A stretch of DNA of 17,270 nucleotides from a bacterium (GTDB lineage: Bacteria; Patescibacteriota; Minisyncoccia; Phycocordibacterales; 1-14-0-10-42-12): positions 1 through 17,270 of the forward strand of contig JAUIHD010000001.1 in NCBI GenBank assembly GCA_030432135.1, written 5' to 3'. Shown here piece after piece: positions 1 to 7,820 of this stretch. Under the pieces are notes generated by a model, which searched no databases, was not told the DNA's origin, and saw nothing but the letters and a program-made list of their open reading frames with translations. The position numbers and the translations under genes were made by a program. Each line of letters begins with the position of its first letter. The first letter of the stretch is position 1.

Positions 1-11
1 ACCAAAAATAA

Positions 12-431
12 AAAAAAAAACAATACAAAATAATATTTATTTACAGGCATTGCGTTCAAAAAGAAATTATCTGGAATAAGAAAGTAAAAAAAGTTATTAA
101 AGCAGTCGGACTCGAACATAGGGCTGACTACGAAACATATAAGCTTTCAGGTGGTGAAAAACAACGTGTTGCCATTGCACGAGCAATTGTAAACGAGCCG
201 GCGGTTATTTTTGCTGACGAACCAACGGGGAACCTTGACTCGGTTTCAGGTGCTTCTGTTATGAATACTATTCAAGAGCTTCACGAAAAATTTGGACACA
301 CCGTCATACTCATTACTCATGAGACCGAAACTGCGCGACACGCAGAACGAGTCATTCATATTAAAGATGGCATGGTGGAAAAAGATGAAAAGGTGAAAGT
401 GCGTAAAAAGGCTAAGGCTTTCAAGAAATAA
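12..431 (+). CDS. ABC transporter ATP-binding protein, 3' part (MacB/LolD type)
   Basis: This is the C-terminal part of an ATPase that would power the permease encoded next, one base further on (stop 429-431, next ATG 433). The ABC signature LSGGE lies at 144-158, followed by QRVAIARAI. Walker B with the DEPTGNLDS extension starts near 204, and the H-loop His is at 318-320. LSGGEKQR plus DEPTGNLD is typical of the MacB/LolD/FtsE group, which pairs with FtsX-like permeases to export or extract substrates. Walker A is not in the window. The frame is open only back to base 12, because TAA occupies 9-11. Residues before about base 70 look unlike the family, while frame 1 reads TGIAFKK at 43-63, which does. 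The 5' end therefore looks frame-disturbed or mis-assembled at a contig edge. The family call is secure; the start is unknown. Confidence 0.85.
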   Translation, partial: KKKQYKIIFIYRHCVQKEIIWNKKVKKVIKAVGLEHRADYETYKLSGGEKQRVAIARAIVNEPAVIFADEPTGNLDSVSGASVMNTIQELHEKFGHTVILITHETETARHAERVIHIKDGMVEKDEKVKVRKKAKAFKK

Positions 432-432
432 A

Positions 433-1668
433 ATGAACTATAAACACACAACTATCACTGCGTTTAGGTCATTAGTGAGTCATAAAACTCGGGCGGCACT
501 TACTATTTTAGGTATTGTGATAGGTGTTGCATCTATTATTGTCGTGATGGCGCTTGGTTCAGGGGCACAAGAACTTATTGTGAATCAAATTAGTGGCTTG
601 GGTGCTGAGACCCTCGTAATCCGTCCTGGTAAAAGTGCCACCGACTTTACGAGTGTTCTTTTGTCTCAGACTTTGACACAAAAGGATCTTGACGCTCTTG
701 AGAAGAAAAGTAATGTACCACACCTTGTATCTGCGAGTCCCTTTGTTTTTATCGCTGAACCTATAATGCATGAAGGGGATACGTATCAATCGACCATTAT
801 CGGTGGTTCGGCTGAATTTATCAGTAACACTTTTGATGCACCGCTTGAAGACGGATATGTTTTTACGCAATCTGATATAGACACGCGAAATCGTGTCGCA
901 GTTATTGGGGCTGGTATACGTGATGATGTGTTTGGTACTGGTAGGGTTCTTGGGGAAAATATTCGTATAAAAAACCAAAAGTTTCGTGTTGTAGGGGTGT
1001 TTGAAGAGCAGGGGCAGGTTGGACCGTTTGATTTTGACAAAATGGTAATTGTGCCACACACTGCCGCTCAAACATATATTACAGGTAACGATTTTTTTCA
1101 AGAAGTATTTCTTAAAATAGATTCAGCAGAAAATGTAGAAAAATCTGTGTACGATGTCACTCAAACTATGCGTGAGCAGCATGACATTGGTCCGACAGAA
1201 GAAGATGATTTCCATATTCAAACACAGAAAAATCTTATTGATCAAATTGGTACGGTAATAAGTATACTGACGTCGTTTCTTACTGCCGTTGTGGCGATCT
1301 CTCTTGTGGTGGGAGGTATTGGCATAATGAACATTATGCTTGTTTCTGTGACTGAACGAACAAAAGAAATTGGTCTACGAAAAGCACTTGGTGCTACAAA
1401 GGGTGACATTTTACGCCAGTTTCTTTTTGAAGCGATGATGCTTACTGGTATCGGAGGAATAATTGGAATATTACTTGGGGCATTTATTGCATTTATTGGT
1501 GCAATCGCCCTCTCGCAAACTGTTGCAGATAGTTGGACATTCACATTTCCAATCAGTGCGGCGGTGATTGGTGTAATAGTTTCTACGGGGGTCGGTCTCA
1601 TTTTTGGAATATACCCAGCTTCTCAGGCGGCAAAGAAGAGTCCTATTGAAGCACTGCGATACGAGTAA
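433..1668 (+). CDS. MacB-like ABC transporter permease (FtsX domain)
   Basis: This 411-residue inner-membrane protein has the MacB layout. There is one N-terminal membrane helix (about residues 21-43, after the motif SLVSHKTRAALTILGIVIGV), then a periplasmic or extracellular MacB_PCD domain to about residue 260, then three membrane helices of the FtsX domain (about 273-300, 330-357 and 372-395). The GGIGIMNIMLVSVTERTKEIGLRKALGA stretch, read here in parts, is the classic FtsX coupling region. The C-terminus PASQAAKKSPIEALRYE is also typical. It follows the ATPase gene by one base, so the two form one transporter. A membrane-fusion (MacA-like) partner would be expected upstream, outside the window. 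The substrate cannot be inferred. No SD is visible; coupling to the upstream stop is likely. Confidence 0.93.
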   Translation: MNYKHTTITAFRSLVSHKTRAALTILGIVIGVASIIVVMALGSGAQELIVNQISGLGAETLVIRPGKSATDFTSVLLSQTLTQKDLDALEKKSNVPHLVSASPFVFIAEPIMHEGDTYQSTIIGGSAEFISNTFDAPLEDGYVFTQSDIDTRNRVAVIGAGIRDDVFGTGRVLGENIRIKNQKFRVVGVFEEQGQVGPFDFDKMVIVPHTAAQTYITGNDFFQEVFLKIDSAENVEKSVYDVTQTMREQHDIGPTEEDDFHIQTQKNLIDQIGTVISILTSFLTAVVAISLVVGGIGIMNIMLVSVTERTKEIGLRKALGATKGDILRQFLFEAMMLTGIGGIIGILLGAFIAFIGAIALSQTVADSWTFTFPISAAVIGVIVSTGVGLIFGIYPASQAAKKSPIEALRYE

Positions 1669-2841
1669 TTACTTTTTCTGTACTGCCTGACTAATTTTTC
1701 GACCAAATACAGAAAGTAATGTCGGGCTTACAAGTGTCGTAATGATACTAAGAGTAATCATTGCAGTTATAAGTACGCTATCTATAAAACCAAAAGAAAG
1801 AGCACTAAAAGCTACCGCGAGTGTTGTTGAAAGCTGTGGCACAGAAGAGATTCCAAATAATAATGATTCATCTGAGTTGAACCCGACTGCACGTGCTCCC
1901 CAATATCCACTTACGAGTTTTGCAATAATTGATCCGCATACGAGTGTGTAAATAAGAAGGAGTGTATTGGACCCTGCCGTTGTGAACACACTGATATCTG
2001 TCTGCATACCGATAACAACAAAAAAAGTCGGAATAAAAATTCCATAGCTAATTGTACGGATTTTTTCTTTGAGCATTGGGTTTGTAAGAGATTCGGCAAG
2101 TACGAGACCGGCAAAGAATCCAGCAATAATCGGATGAAGGCCAAGTATTTCAAAAAGAATAACGATACCGATGAGTATTAAAAATACTGCACGAAATTCA
2201 TACTGGAAAATATCCGTTTCGTCGTTTCGGTATGCTGAGAATAGGGCGCGAACTTTGGGAACTATAAATCTAAGTGCAACTAAAATAATAAAGAGGAGCG
2301 GATAAAAAATAACAAGAGGGATTGATGTTGCTGGTGATACAGTTTGAAGTAATACAGAAAGCATAATGAGGCTTGCAATATCCTGAATGATGGTAGTCAT
2401 TATGACTGACTGACCAAGTTTTGTATGAAGGAGGCCGTGCCGTTCCAGGGATGGAATAACAACTGCAATAGACGATGATACAAAAATAATTCCTACTAGG
2501 AGAGATGAAGTGATTCCATAACCAAACATGAGTGCGATGAGTATACCAAGTAAAAAAGGTATAAAACCATTTACGAAAGAGAGTCCAATGATTCCTTTTT
2601 TAAAAGTCTTAAAACTTGAGAGACGCGTCTCAAGGCCGGCCATGAACATGAGGAAAATGATCCCCATCTGACCAAGGAAATCCATCACAGGGGTCACTTC
2701 TGTTAGGTTAAAAAGATGTGGCCCGATAAGAATACCTCCGATAATTAAGGAGACAACCCATGGGACATGTATCCGTCTAAAGGCGATAGAGAAAAAGACT
2801 CCTACAAAAATGATGATAAAAAAAGGATAAAATTCTTCCAT
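1669..2841 (-). CDS. Cation:proton antiporter, CPA2/Kef-type membrane domain
   Basis: This 390-residue, almost wholly hydrophobic protein has about 12 membrane segments and matches the Na_H_Exchanger (CPA2) fold. Recognisable parts are the opening helix ending in RRIHVPWVVSLIIGGILIGP, MGIIFLMFMAGLE near 59-71, the unwound-helix segment SSSIAVVIPSL (122-132) and the ion-binding helix IIQDIASL (151-158). The key pair is Gln153-Asp154, like the QD of Kef potassium efflux systems, where electrogenic Na+/H+ antiporters have DD and others ND. No cytosolic RCK/TrkA-N domain follows, so nucleotide or glutathione gating as in KefC is not expected from this chain. It lies 14 bases after the metallohydrolase gene on the same strand. 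Its stop codon directly abuts that of the convergent permease gene. Which ion it moves (K+ or Na+) is open. Confidence 0.9.
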   Translation of the reverse strand: MEEFYPFFIIIFVGVFFSIAFRRIHVPWVVSLIIGGILIGPHLFNLTEVTPVMDFLGQMGIIFLMFMAGLETRLSSFKTFKKGIIGLSFVNGFIPFLLGILIALMFGYGITSSLLVGIIFVSSSIAVVIPSLERHGLLHTKLGQSVIMTTIIQDIASLIMLSVLLQTVSPATSIPLVIFYPLLFIILVALRFIVPKVRALFSAYRNDETDIFQYEFRAVFLILIGIVILFEILGLHPIIAGFFAGLVLAESLTNPMLKEKIRTISYGIFIPTFFVVIGMQTDISVFTTAGSNTLLLIYTLVCGSIIAKLVSGYWGARAVGFNSDESLLFGISSVPQLSTTLAVAFSALSFGFIDSVLITAMITLSIITTLVSPTLLSVFGRKISQAVQKK

Positions 2842-2855
2842 TGTGTAAATACTAT

Positions 2856-3656
2856 TTACCCTTCGTTAGGAGTATCAGATTCTGGATACCAATTTAATAG
2901 CACAACTTCTATGTTTGAATTTGCTTCCGTAACAATATTTTTGAATAGTTCTATATCGCTGAGTCCGTCAGTACCTCTGTAATGGTAGGGGTATACTTTC
3001 TGCGGCTGTATAACGAGTGTAGCTTCTGCCGCTTCTTCCACCGACATTGTGTACGGTAGATTCATTGGCAGAAATGCAATATCTATTGATTTTAGTGAGC
3101 GCAATTCGGGAGTATTTGATGTATCACCTGCAACATATACACGTGTCTCGCCATTTTCTACTATATAGCCATTGCCGCGCCCTTTTGGATGATATGTGTC
3201 TTCAGATTCCGGAATATTATACATTGGTACGCCGACGATATTGAAATCTTTCCATGGGATAACCTGTCCATTGTTAATAATTACTGTCTTGTCGAGAAGA
3301 GCATCGGGGAGAGTATCGGCTACTGCTTGTGGCGCAAATATAAGTGTGTCGGGAGCTATAAGGGCGCTAAGCGTATTTATATCGAGGTGATCTTGGTGGA
3401 TATCGGTAATAAAGATAACATCTGGTGCTGCCATTTGAGCAAACACTTCCTTTCCACCGACTGGGTCAAAATACATAGTTGTATTACCCCATTCCAATAC
3501 AAAGGTGGCGTGAGATATGGGTGTAAATGTTGGCTCACTAAAGACTTGTTGTGTAGTTTCGTCAGGTAAGTTTGAAGCGCGCTCTTCGTTACGCATTATG
3601 CTTATAAAAGAGAGAATTGCGAGAGCAACGACAACCAAGATTATTATTTTTCTCAT
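2856..3656 (-). CDS. Membrane-anchored metallo-beta-lactamase-fold hydrolase (UlaG/UPF0173-like)
   Basis: This 266-residue protein has an N-terminal hydrophobic anchor or signal (residues 4-20) with no lipobox Cys, so it is probably anchored facing outward. The MBL fold is shown by ISHATFVLEWGNTTMYFDP (48-65), the metal motif TDIHQDHLD (84-92), a later His (156), AGDTSN (176-181, metal-bridging Asp178) and YPYHY with His225 near the end. These correspond to the UlaG/UPF0173 group of MBL hydrolases. The first His of the usual HxHxDH motif is Asp85, a variant I believe is common in related proteins written D-x-H-x-D-H, so an active metal site is still plausible. The substrate is unknown. The gene probably leads a two-gene minus-strand unit with the antiporter downstream. 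No SD precedes the ATG. Confidence 0.87.
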   Translation of the reverse strand: MRKIIILVVVALAILSFISIMRNEERASNLPDETTQQVFSEPTFTPISHATFVLEWGNTTMYFDPVGGKEVFAQMAAPDVIFITDIHQDHLDINTLSALIAPDTLIFAPQAVADTLPDALLDKTVIINNGQVIPWKDFNIVGVPMYNIPESEDTYHPKGRGNGYIVENGETRVYVAGDTSNTPELRSLKSIDIAFLPMNLPYTMSVEEAAEATLVIQPQKVYPYHYRGTDGLSDIELFKNIVTEANSNIEVVLLNWYPESDTPNEG

Positions 3657-3673
3657 AAGAAATAATGACTATT

Positions 3674-3682
3674 TGTTATAAT
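3674..3682 (+). promoter_or_regulatory. Putative extended -10 promoter before the cupin gene
   Basis: TG-T-TATAAT forms a perfect -10 hexamer (3677-3682) with the extended TGn element. No good -35 is visible. Transcription would start near 3689, giving a leader of about 59 bases before the cupin ATG at 3748. The same divergent gap also holds ATTATA (3695-3700), which reads TATAAT on the minus strand and could serve the metallohydrolase gene. Assigned by eye from the sigma-70 consensus. Confidence 0.45.
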
Positions 3683-3747
3683 GAGTATGCGTGTATTATA
3701 TCAGAACTGCTATACACATTTTTATTTCTAAATAATATTTTAATACT

Positions 3748-4122
3748 ATGGAACCAGCACTTGTAACAGATATTGAAAAACTAACAAAAGAAAATACCAA
3801 TTTTAGAAAAGTGGTCCACACTGGTCTAAAGAGTCAGCTTACCGTGATGAGTTTAAAGCCGGGCGAAGATATTGGTATGGAGGTACATACTGATGGAGAT
3901 CAATTTATTCGCATCGAAGAGGGTAGCGGTGTAGCTGTACTTGATGGCGTCGAACATCCAGTTAAGGATGATTTTGCAATTGTAATACCAGCAGGAGTTG
4001 AACATAACGTAGTAAACACTGGAAGTGAAGATATGAAGCTCTATAGTGTGTATTCGCCTGCAGAACATCCAGCGGGTGCAGTGCATCCTACAAAAGCAGA
4101 CGCTCCACAACACGATCATTAG
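3748..4122 (+). CDS. Single-domain cupin protein
   Basis: This 124-residue soluble protein is one cupin beta-barrel. Motif 1 runs through LKPGEDIGMEVHTDGDQFIR followed by IEEGSGVAVLDG. Motif 2 is VIPAGVEHNVVNTG near residues 86-100. The metal ligands look like His in EVH and His in VEHN. The usual second His and the Glu of HxH(x3-4)E are replaced by residues of TDGDQ, a pattern found in a common family of small stand-alone cupins with the H-x-x-x-DQ form. The C-terminal tail is His-rich (HPTKADAPQHDH), which could add metal binding. It stands alone between the divergent metallohydrolase gene and a small membrane-protein gene. Enzymatic and sugar- or metabolite-binding roles are both possible; nothing here decides. 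Confidence 0.85.
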   Translation: MEPALVTDIEKLTKENTNFRKVVHTGLKSQLTVMSLKPGEDIGMEVHTDGDQFIRIEEGSGVAVLDGVEHPVKDDFAIVIPAGVEHNVVNTGSEDMKLYSVYSPAEHPAGAVHPTKADAPQHDH

Positions 4123-4225
4123 AAGGGGCGGAATTAGTCTAATATTTTGTAAGTTGTCCACATTAGATCCAGTGCACCACACAAATATTGGGTATACTTA
4201 ATTCATTATTTAATAATAAATTACA

Positions 4226-4390
4226 ATGCTTGTACCTCTACTATTCATTTTCTTTGGTATATATTGGCTCGGAGGAGAGATGGGTTGGTTCCCAGAACTT
4301 ACCACTAACCTTCTGTGGCCAATTGTTCTTATTCTCATCGGAGTACTCATGCTCGTGAAGCATGTTAGCAAGGAAAAGCGTAAAAAGTAA
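4226..4390 (+). CDS. Small two-helix membrane protein (LiaI/LiaF-like TM, DUF5668-like)
   Basis: A 54-residue reading frame runs from ATG 4226 to TAA 4388-4390. It begins MLVPLLFIFFGIYWLGGE, then GWFPELTTNLLWPIVLILIGVLML, and ends in the basic tail KHVSKEKRKK. It has two hydrophobic helices, and the second carries the LWPIVLILIGVLML pattern of the LiaI/LiaF-like transmembrane region (DUF5668), which usually reads W-P-hydrophobic-LI-GV-L. The basic C-terminus predicts a cytoplasmic end. The stop is one base before the ATG of the DUF192 gene, so the two should be co-transcribed and translationally coupled. Upstream, TATACT at 4193-4198 could be a -10. The role is unknown; the coding nature rests on its family-like composition and exact junction with the next gene. 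Confidence 0.75.
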   Translation: MLVPLLFIFFGIYWLGGEMGWFPELTTNLLWPIVLILIGVLMLVKHVSKEKRKK

Positions 4391-4391
4391 T

Positions 4392-4871
4392 ATGCTTAAG
4401 CGACGTGTGACCACTTCTGTCGTAGCTTTTGTCACTGCGTCGCTTTTTCTTGTATTTATTTTTGTGTATTCTTCGTACCAATCTATACCTGACATTAACC
4501 ATGAACAGGAGACTGTTGTGGGGAATATTAAAATAGGAGAAACGTATTTTAATGTAGAAATTGCTGATACTCTCAAGAAAAGAATACAGGGTCTTTCTAA
4601 TAAGGAATCGCTTGGCAAAAACGAAGGTTTACTTTTTGTATTTGAAGAGTCTGGCACACATGGTTTTTGGATGAAAGATATGTTGTTTTCTATAGATATA
4701 ATTTGGATAAATAGTGAAAAGACAGTAGTTCAAATCACAAAAAGCGCCACTCCAGAAAGTTACCCAGAGATTTTTTACCCCTCAGAACCAGTGTTATACG
4801 TACTCGAAGTTGGAGCCAACCAAAGTACTTCTATAAAAATTGGCGATGAACTTTCTTTCGTTGAAAAGTAA
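4392..4871 (+). CDS. DUF192 family protein, membrane-anchored
   Basis: This 159-residue protein has an N-terminal hydrophobic segment (about residues 8-27, after MLKRR) that serves as a signal or anchor, then a DUF192 domain from about residue 45 to the end. Family hallmarks are VEIADTLKKRIQGLSNKESL (R-x-x-GL-x), GLLFVFE, GFWMKDMLFSIDIIWIN and YVLEVGANQS. DUF192 is a small beta-rich domain of unknown function, often secreted or anchored in bacteria and archaea. I chose ATG 4392 over an in-frame ATG at 4362 because the latter lies inside the preceding small gene, while 4392 starts one base after its stop and gives the normal K/R-rich signal start. The fold call is strong; biochemical function is not known for the family. 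Confidence 0.9.
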   Translation: MLKRRVTTSVVAFVTASLFLVFIFVYSSYQSIPDINHEQETVVGNIKIGETYFNVEIADTLKKRIQGLSNKESLGKNEGLLFVFEESGTHGFWMKDMLFSIDIIWINSEKTVVQITKSATPESYPEIFYPSEPVLYVLEVGANQSTSIKIGDELSFVEK

Positions 4872-4985
4872 CCAAAAATGTGACTGATCAAGGCCTTTTT
4901 TCAAGTGTCGGAGTTGCATTTTCTCTCGTCCGTTTCCTAGTCCCTTATCCACTACGAAGCGGGGCTCTGAATGGTTTACAATATA

Positions 4986-5025
4986 AATCCCTTAAGTAGT
5001 TTTCTTCTTCAAAGTGGGAGGGATT
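4986..5025 (+). promoter_or_regulatory. Inverted repeat in the leader of the ribonucleotide reductase genes
   Basis: AATCCCT (4986-4992) and AGGGATT (5019-5025) are perfect reverse complements, with one extra T-G pair possible inside, around a loop of about 26 bases. A -10-like TACAAT sits just upstream (4977-4982), so the hairpin could form in the 5' leader of the nrdA-nrdB transcript. The right arm includes GGGAGG, an SD-like string, but it is 25 bases from the ATG at 5048. No NrdR-box pair (the usual regulator site for these genes) was recognised. The remainder of 4872-5047 holds no gene that I can support. This could be chance structure. Confidence 0.3.
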
Positions 5026-5047
5026 ATCAATTTTAAGTGCTTCGCCA

Positions 5048-7792
5048 ATGAATATCACAATCACCAAGCGAGACGGTACTCGCGAACCTTTCAACGCCGA
5101 CAGAATTAACCAATCGATCGAACGTGCCTGCCGAGGACTCGTCGATCCGATTTCTATGGTTACGCAGATCGCTACAGAGACACAACTTACTCTGTACGAT
5201 GGAATTACTACAGACGAAATGGATAGGGCAACTATCGATGCCGCAGTCCAAAATATTCGAGAAGATATTGAATACGATAAAGTTGCTACGCGACTTCTCC
5301 TTAAAACCCTCTATAGAAAGGTGATTGGGGAGTATGATATTGATAATAAAACAGACCTCAAACAGAAACATCGAGATGCATTTATTTCATATGTAAAGAA
5401 AGGTATTGAGGAGAAGATGCTTGACCCACGAATGGAGGAAAAGTTTGATCTCATTGAACTTGCGAAGACGCTCGATACAGATAGAGATGATATTTTTGTG
5501 TATGCAGGACTTTCTACACTTGCAGATAGATATGCAATGAAGCAAAAAGATGGTTCTCCCATGGAAACACCGCAGTACTTCTTTATGCGAGTTGCCATGG
5601 GGCTTTCTTATAATGAAAAAAATCCAACAGAGCAGGCCAAGAAATTCTACAAAAAGCTTTCTCGACATGAGTACCTTGCAGGTGGTTCTACAAATATTGG
5701 CGCAGGTACTACGCGGCCAGCACTTGCGAACTGCTTTTTGCTTCAGGTAGAGGATGATATGGCACATATTGCAAAATCCGTGTCTGATGTGATGATTATC
5801 TCAAAAGCAACAGGCGGTATCGGTGTATCTCTTACAAAACTTCGTGCTACTGGTTCTATTCTCTCTTCAACCAACACAAGCTCAAGTGGTCCTACGCCGT
5901 TTGCAAAGATCATGGATACAGCGATTCGGGCAATCGTCCGAGGAGGAAAGAAAATGGGTGCACTTTGTCTTTATATGGAGACATGGCATATGGATTTTCC
6001 AGAATTTATTGACTGGAAGCATAATGCAGGGGACGACTATATGCGTATGCGTACTGCAAATACTGCGGCTTGGATCTCTGACGAGTTCATGAAGCGAGTA
6101 CACCAAAACGATGAATGGTATTTATTTGATCCGAAAGAGACCCCTGATTTGATCGAGCTTTATGGAAGCGAATTCAGTAAGCGATATCAGGAATATGTGA
6201 ATATGGCCGAGCAAGGGAAGCTCAAGATGTGGAAGAAGATGCCAGCAAGAGAACTTTTCCGAAAAATGCTTATCTCACTCCAGACAACGTCGCACCCATG
6301 GATTACTTGGAAGGACACTATTAACCTTAGAGCGCTCAACAACAACACGGGAACTATTCACATGTCTAACCTCTGTACGGAGATTTGTCTGCCGCAAGAC
6401 AAAGACAACATTGCTGTTTGTAACTTAGCGTCTCTTAATCTTGCAGCACATATTACTCATCGAGAGATCAATTGGACAAAGCTTGAAGAAACAGTGAGAA
6501 CAGCAGTGCGACACCTTGATAATCTTATCGATATCAACGAACTTCCTCTTGAGGAAGCGCGGAGATCAGACAATGCAAATCGTGCTGTTGGTCTTGGCGT
6601 GATGGGGTTTTCTGACACTATTGAGCAGCTCGGCATGTCATACGACTCAGAGCATGCGTGGAACTTTGCAGATAGAATCTTTGAATTCATTAGTTATATG
6701 GCAATTGATGAGAGCGCTAACTTAGCGCAAGAGCGTGGAGCATATAGTAACTTCGAAGGTTCTGGATGGTCCAAGGGTATGGTACCAATTGATACGTTGG
6801 AAATTCTTGAAAACGACCGAAAGGTGGTGGTGTCAGTAAATAAAGAAAGTCAGCATAAGGGACTCGATTGGGATGTACTTCGAGCAAAAGTAAAGAAAGG
6901 GATTCGTAATGCGACTTTGATGGCTGTTGCACCAAACGCAAACATTGGCCTTGTTGCAGGAACAACTCCTGGTATCGATGCACGATTCGCTCAGATTTTT
7001 TCACGCAATAAATTCTCAGGAAAATATGTAGATATAAACCATAATCTTGTGAAGGATTTGAAGAATCTCGGCCTCTGGGAAACGGTAAAAGATAAAATTA
7101 TAGAAAGTCGAGGAGACATTGCAGATATAGAAGAAATCCCACAGCATATTCGAGATATCTATAAGACTTCGTTTACAACATCTCCGTACGCATACATAGA
7201 AGTTGCAGCGAGGGCAAACAAATGGATCGATCAAGCTCTTTCTCGAAATATGTATCTCGAGACACGAGATGTCGACGAGACAATGAAGATTTATTCAACG
7301 GCATGGGGTAAGGGAGTGAAGACAACATATTACCTTCACATGAAGCCACGACATTCAGCAGAGCAGTCAACTATGAAGGTGAACAAGGCGACAAAAATTG
7401 GCCGAGTAGGATTTGCTTCACTCAAGAGTACTGAAACTGTTGTAGTAGAAAAGGAAACAGAAGAAGCAATTGAAGTTAAGGATGATACTACACCAGTAGT
7501 GAAACCTGTTGTGGCTACTAAGTCGGAACCAGTTGCTCCAAAGGGGTTTGGGGTAGTTACAGAGAAGAAGGAACCTGTTGTGGGAACAGCAACTACGATA
7601 AAGACGGAAGCAACGACAGCACCAACAAAGAATGAAACAGGATTTAAAGGATTTGGAGGAGTAACGAGTGCACCAGCAGCAACAATAACGGAGCAAGAAG
7701 TTTTAACTGCAGAAAAGCCAAAAAATGATACCGCAGCTCAGACTTGCCCGATTGATCCAGCAGAACGTGCGCAGTGTGACTCTTGTCAGTAG
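5048..7792 (+). CDS. nrdA: Ribonucleoside-diphosphate reductase, large (alpha) subunit, class I
   Basis: This 914-residue catalytic subunit reduces ribonucleotides to deoxyribonucleotides by radical chemistry. Residues 1-95 form an ATP-cone for overall allosteric control. The barrel carries the reducing Cys pair Cys229 (ALANCFLL) and Cys458 (AVCNLAS). The active-site set Asn441, Cys443 (thiyl radical) and Glu445 lies in SNLCTEICLP, and the radical-transfer pair Tyr761-Tyr762 in TTYYLHMK. The C-terminal tail ends CDSCQ, with Cys910 and Cys913 as the swinging redox pair. The chain is longer than the E. coli enzyme (761) because of a low-complexity T/K/E/P/V linker at about 795-895 that holds two copies of a KGFGxVT motif (832, 867). 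nrdB follows after 28 bases. No SD is visible. Class I is secure from the partner and the Tyr pair. Confidence 0.96.
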   Translation: MNITITKRDGTREPFNADRINQSIERACRGLVDPISMVTQIATETQLTLYDGITTDEMDRATIDAAVQNIREDIEYDKVATRLLLKTLYRKVIGEYDIDNKTDLKQKHRDAFISYVKKGIEEKMLDPRMEEKFDLIELAKTLDTDRDDIFVYAGLSTLADRYAMKQKDGSPMETPQYFFMRVAMGLSYNEKNPTEQAKKFYKKLSRHEYLAGGSTNIGAGTTRPALANCFLLQVEDDMAHIAKSVSDVMIISKATGGIGVSLTKLRATGSILSSTNTSSSGPTPFAKIMDTAIRAIVRGGKKMGALCLYMETWHMDFPEFIDWKHNAGDDYMRMRTANTAAWISDEFMKRVHQNDEWYLFDPKETPDLIELYGSEFSKRYQEYVNMAEQGKLKMWKKMPARELFRKMLISLQTTSHPWITWKDTINLRALNNNTGTIHMSNLCTEICLPQDKDNIAVCNLASLNLAAHITHREINWTKLEETVRTAVRHLDNLIDINELPLEEARRSDNANRAVGLGVMGFSDTIEQLGMSYDSEHAWNFADRIFEFISYMAIDESANLAQERGAYSNFEGSGWSKGMVPIDTLEILENDRKVVVSVNKESQHKGLDWDVLRAKVKKGIRNATLMAVAPNANIGLVAGTTPGIDARFAQIFSRNKFSGKYVDINHNLVKDLKNLGLWETVKDKIIESRGDIADIEEIPQHIRDIYKTSFTTSPYAYIEVAARANKWIDQALSRNMYLETRDVDETMKIYSTAWGKGVKTTYYLHMKPRHSAEQSTMKVNKATKIGRVGFASLKSTETVVVEKETEEAIEVKDDTTPVVKPVVATKSEPVAPKGFGVVTEKKEPVVGTATTIKTEATTAPTKNETGFKGFGGVTSAPAATITEQEVLTAEKPKNDTAAQTCPIDPAERAQCDSCQ

Positions 7793-7820
7793 AATTAATA
7801 ATTGTAATCAATAAAATATT

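Noticed and set aside
559-1601. Several minus-strand open frames (180, 91 and 119 codons) under the permease gene
   Set aside because: They are antisense to a well-recognised FtsX-type permease and share no family features.
4128-4150. Possible terminator after the cupin gene (ATTAG-T-CTAAT)
   Set aside because: A one-base loop cannot form a stable hairpin and the stem is AT-rich with only a short T run.
4880-4999. 39-codon frame from GTG in the nrd leader
   Set aside because: No SD, no known motif, and it runs through the -10-like box and into the inverted repeat; chance openness over 40 codons is common.
7418-7696. Cys-rich 92-codon minus-strand frame under the NrdA linker
   Set aside because: Its Cys/Tyr/Phe runs are the antisense of the repetitive Thr/Ala/Lys codons of the linker.
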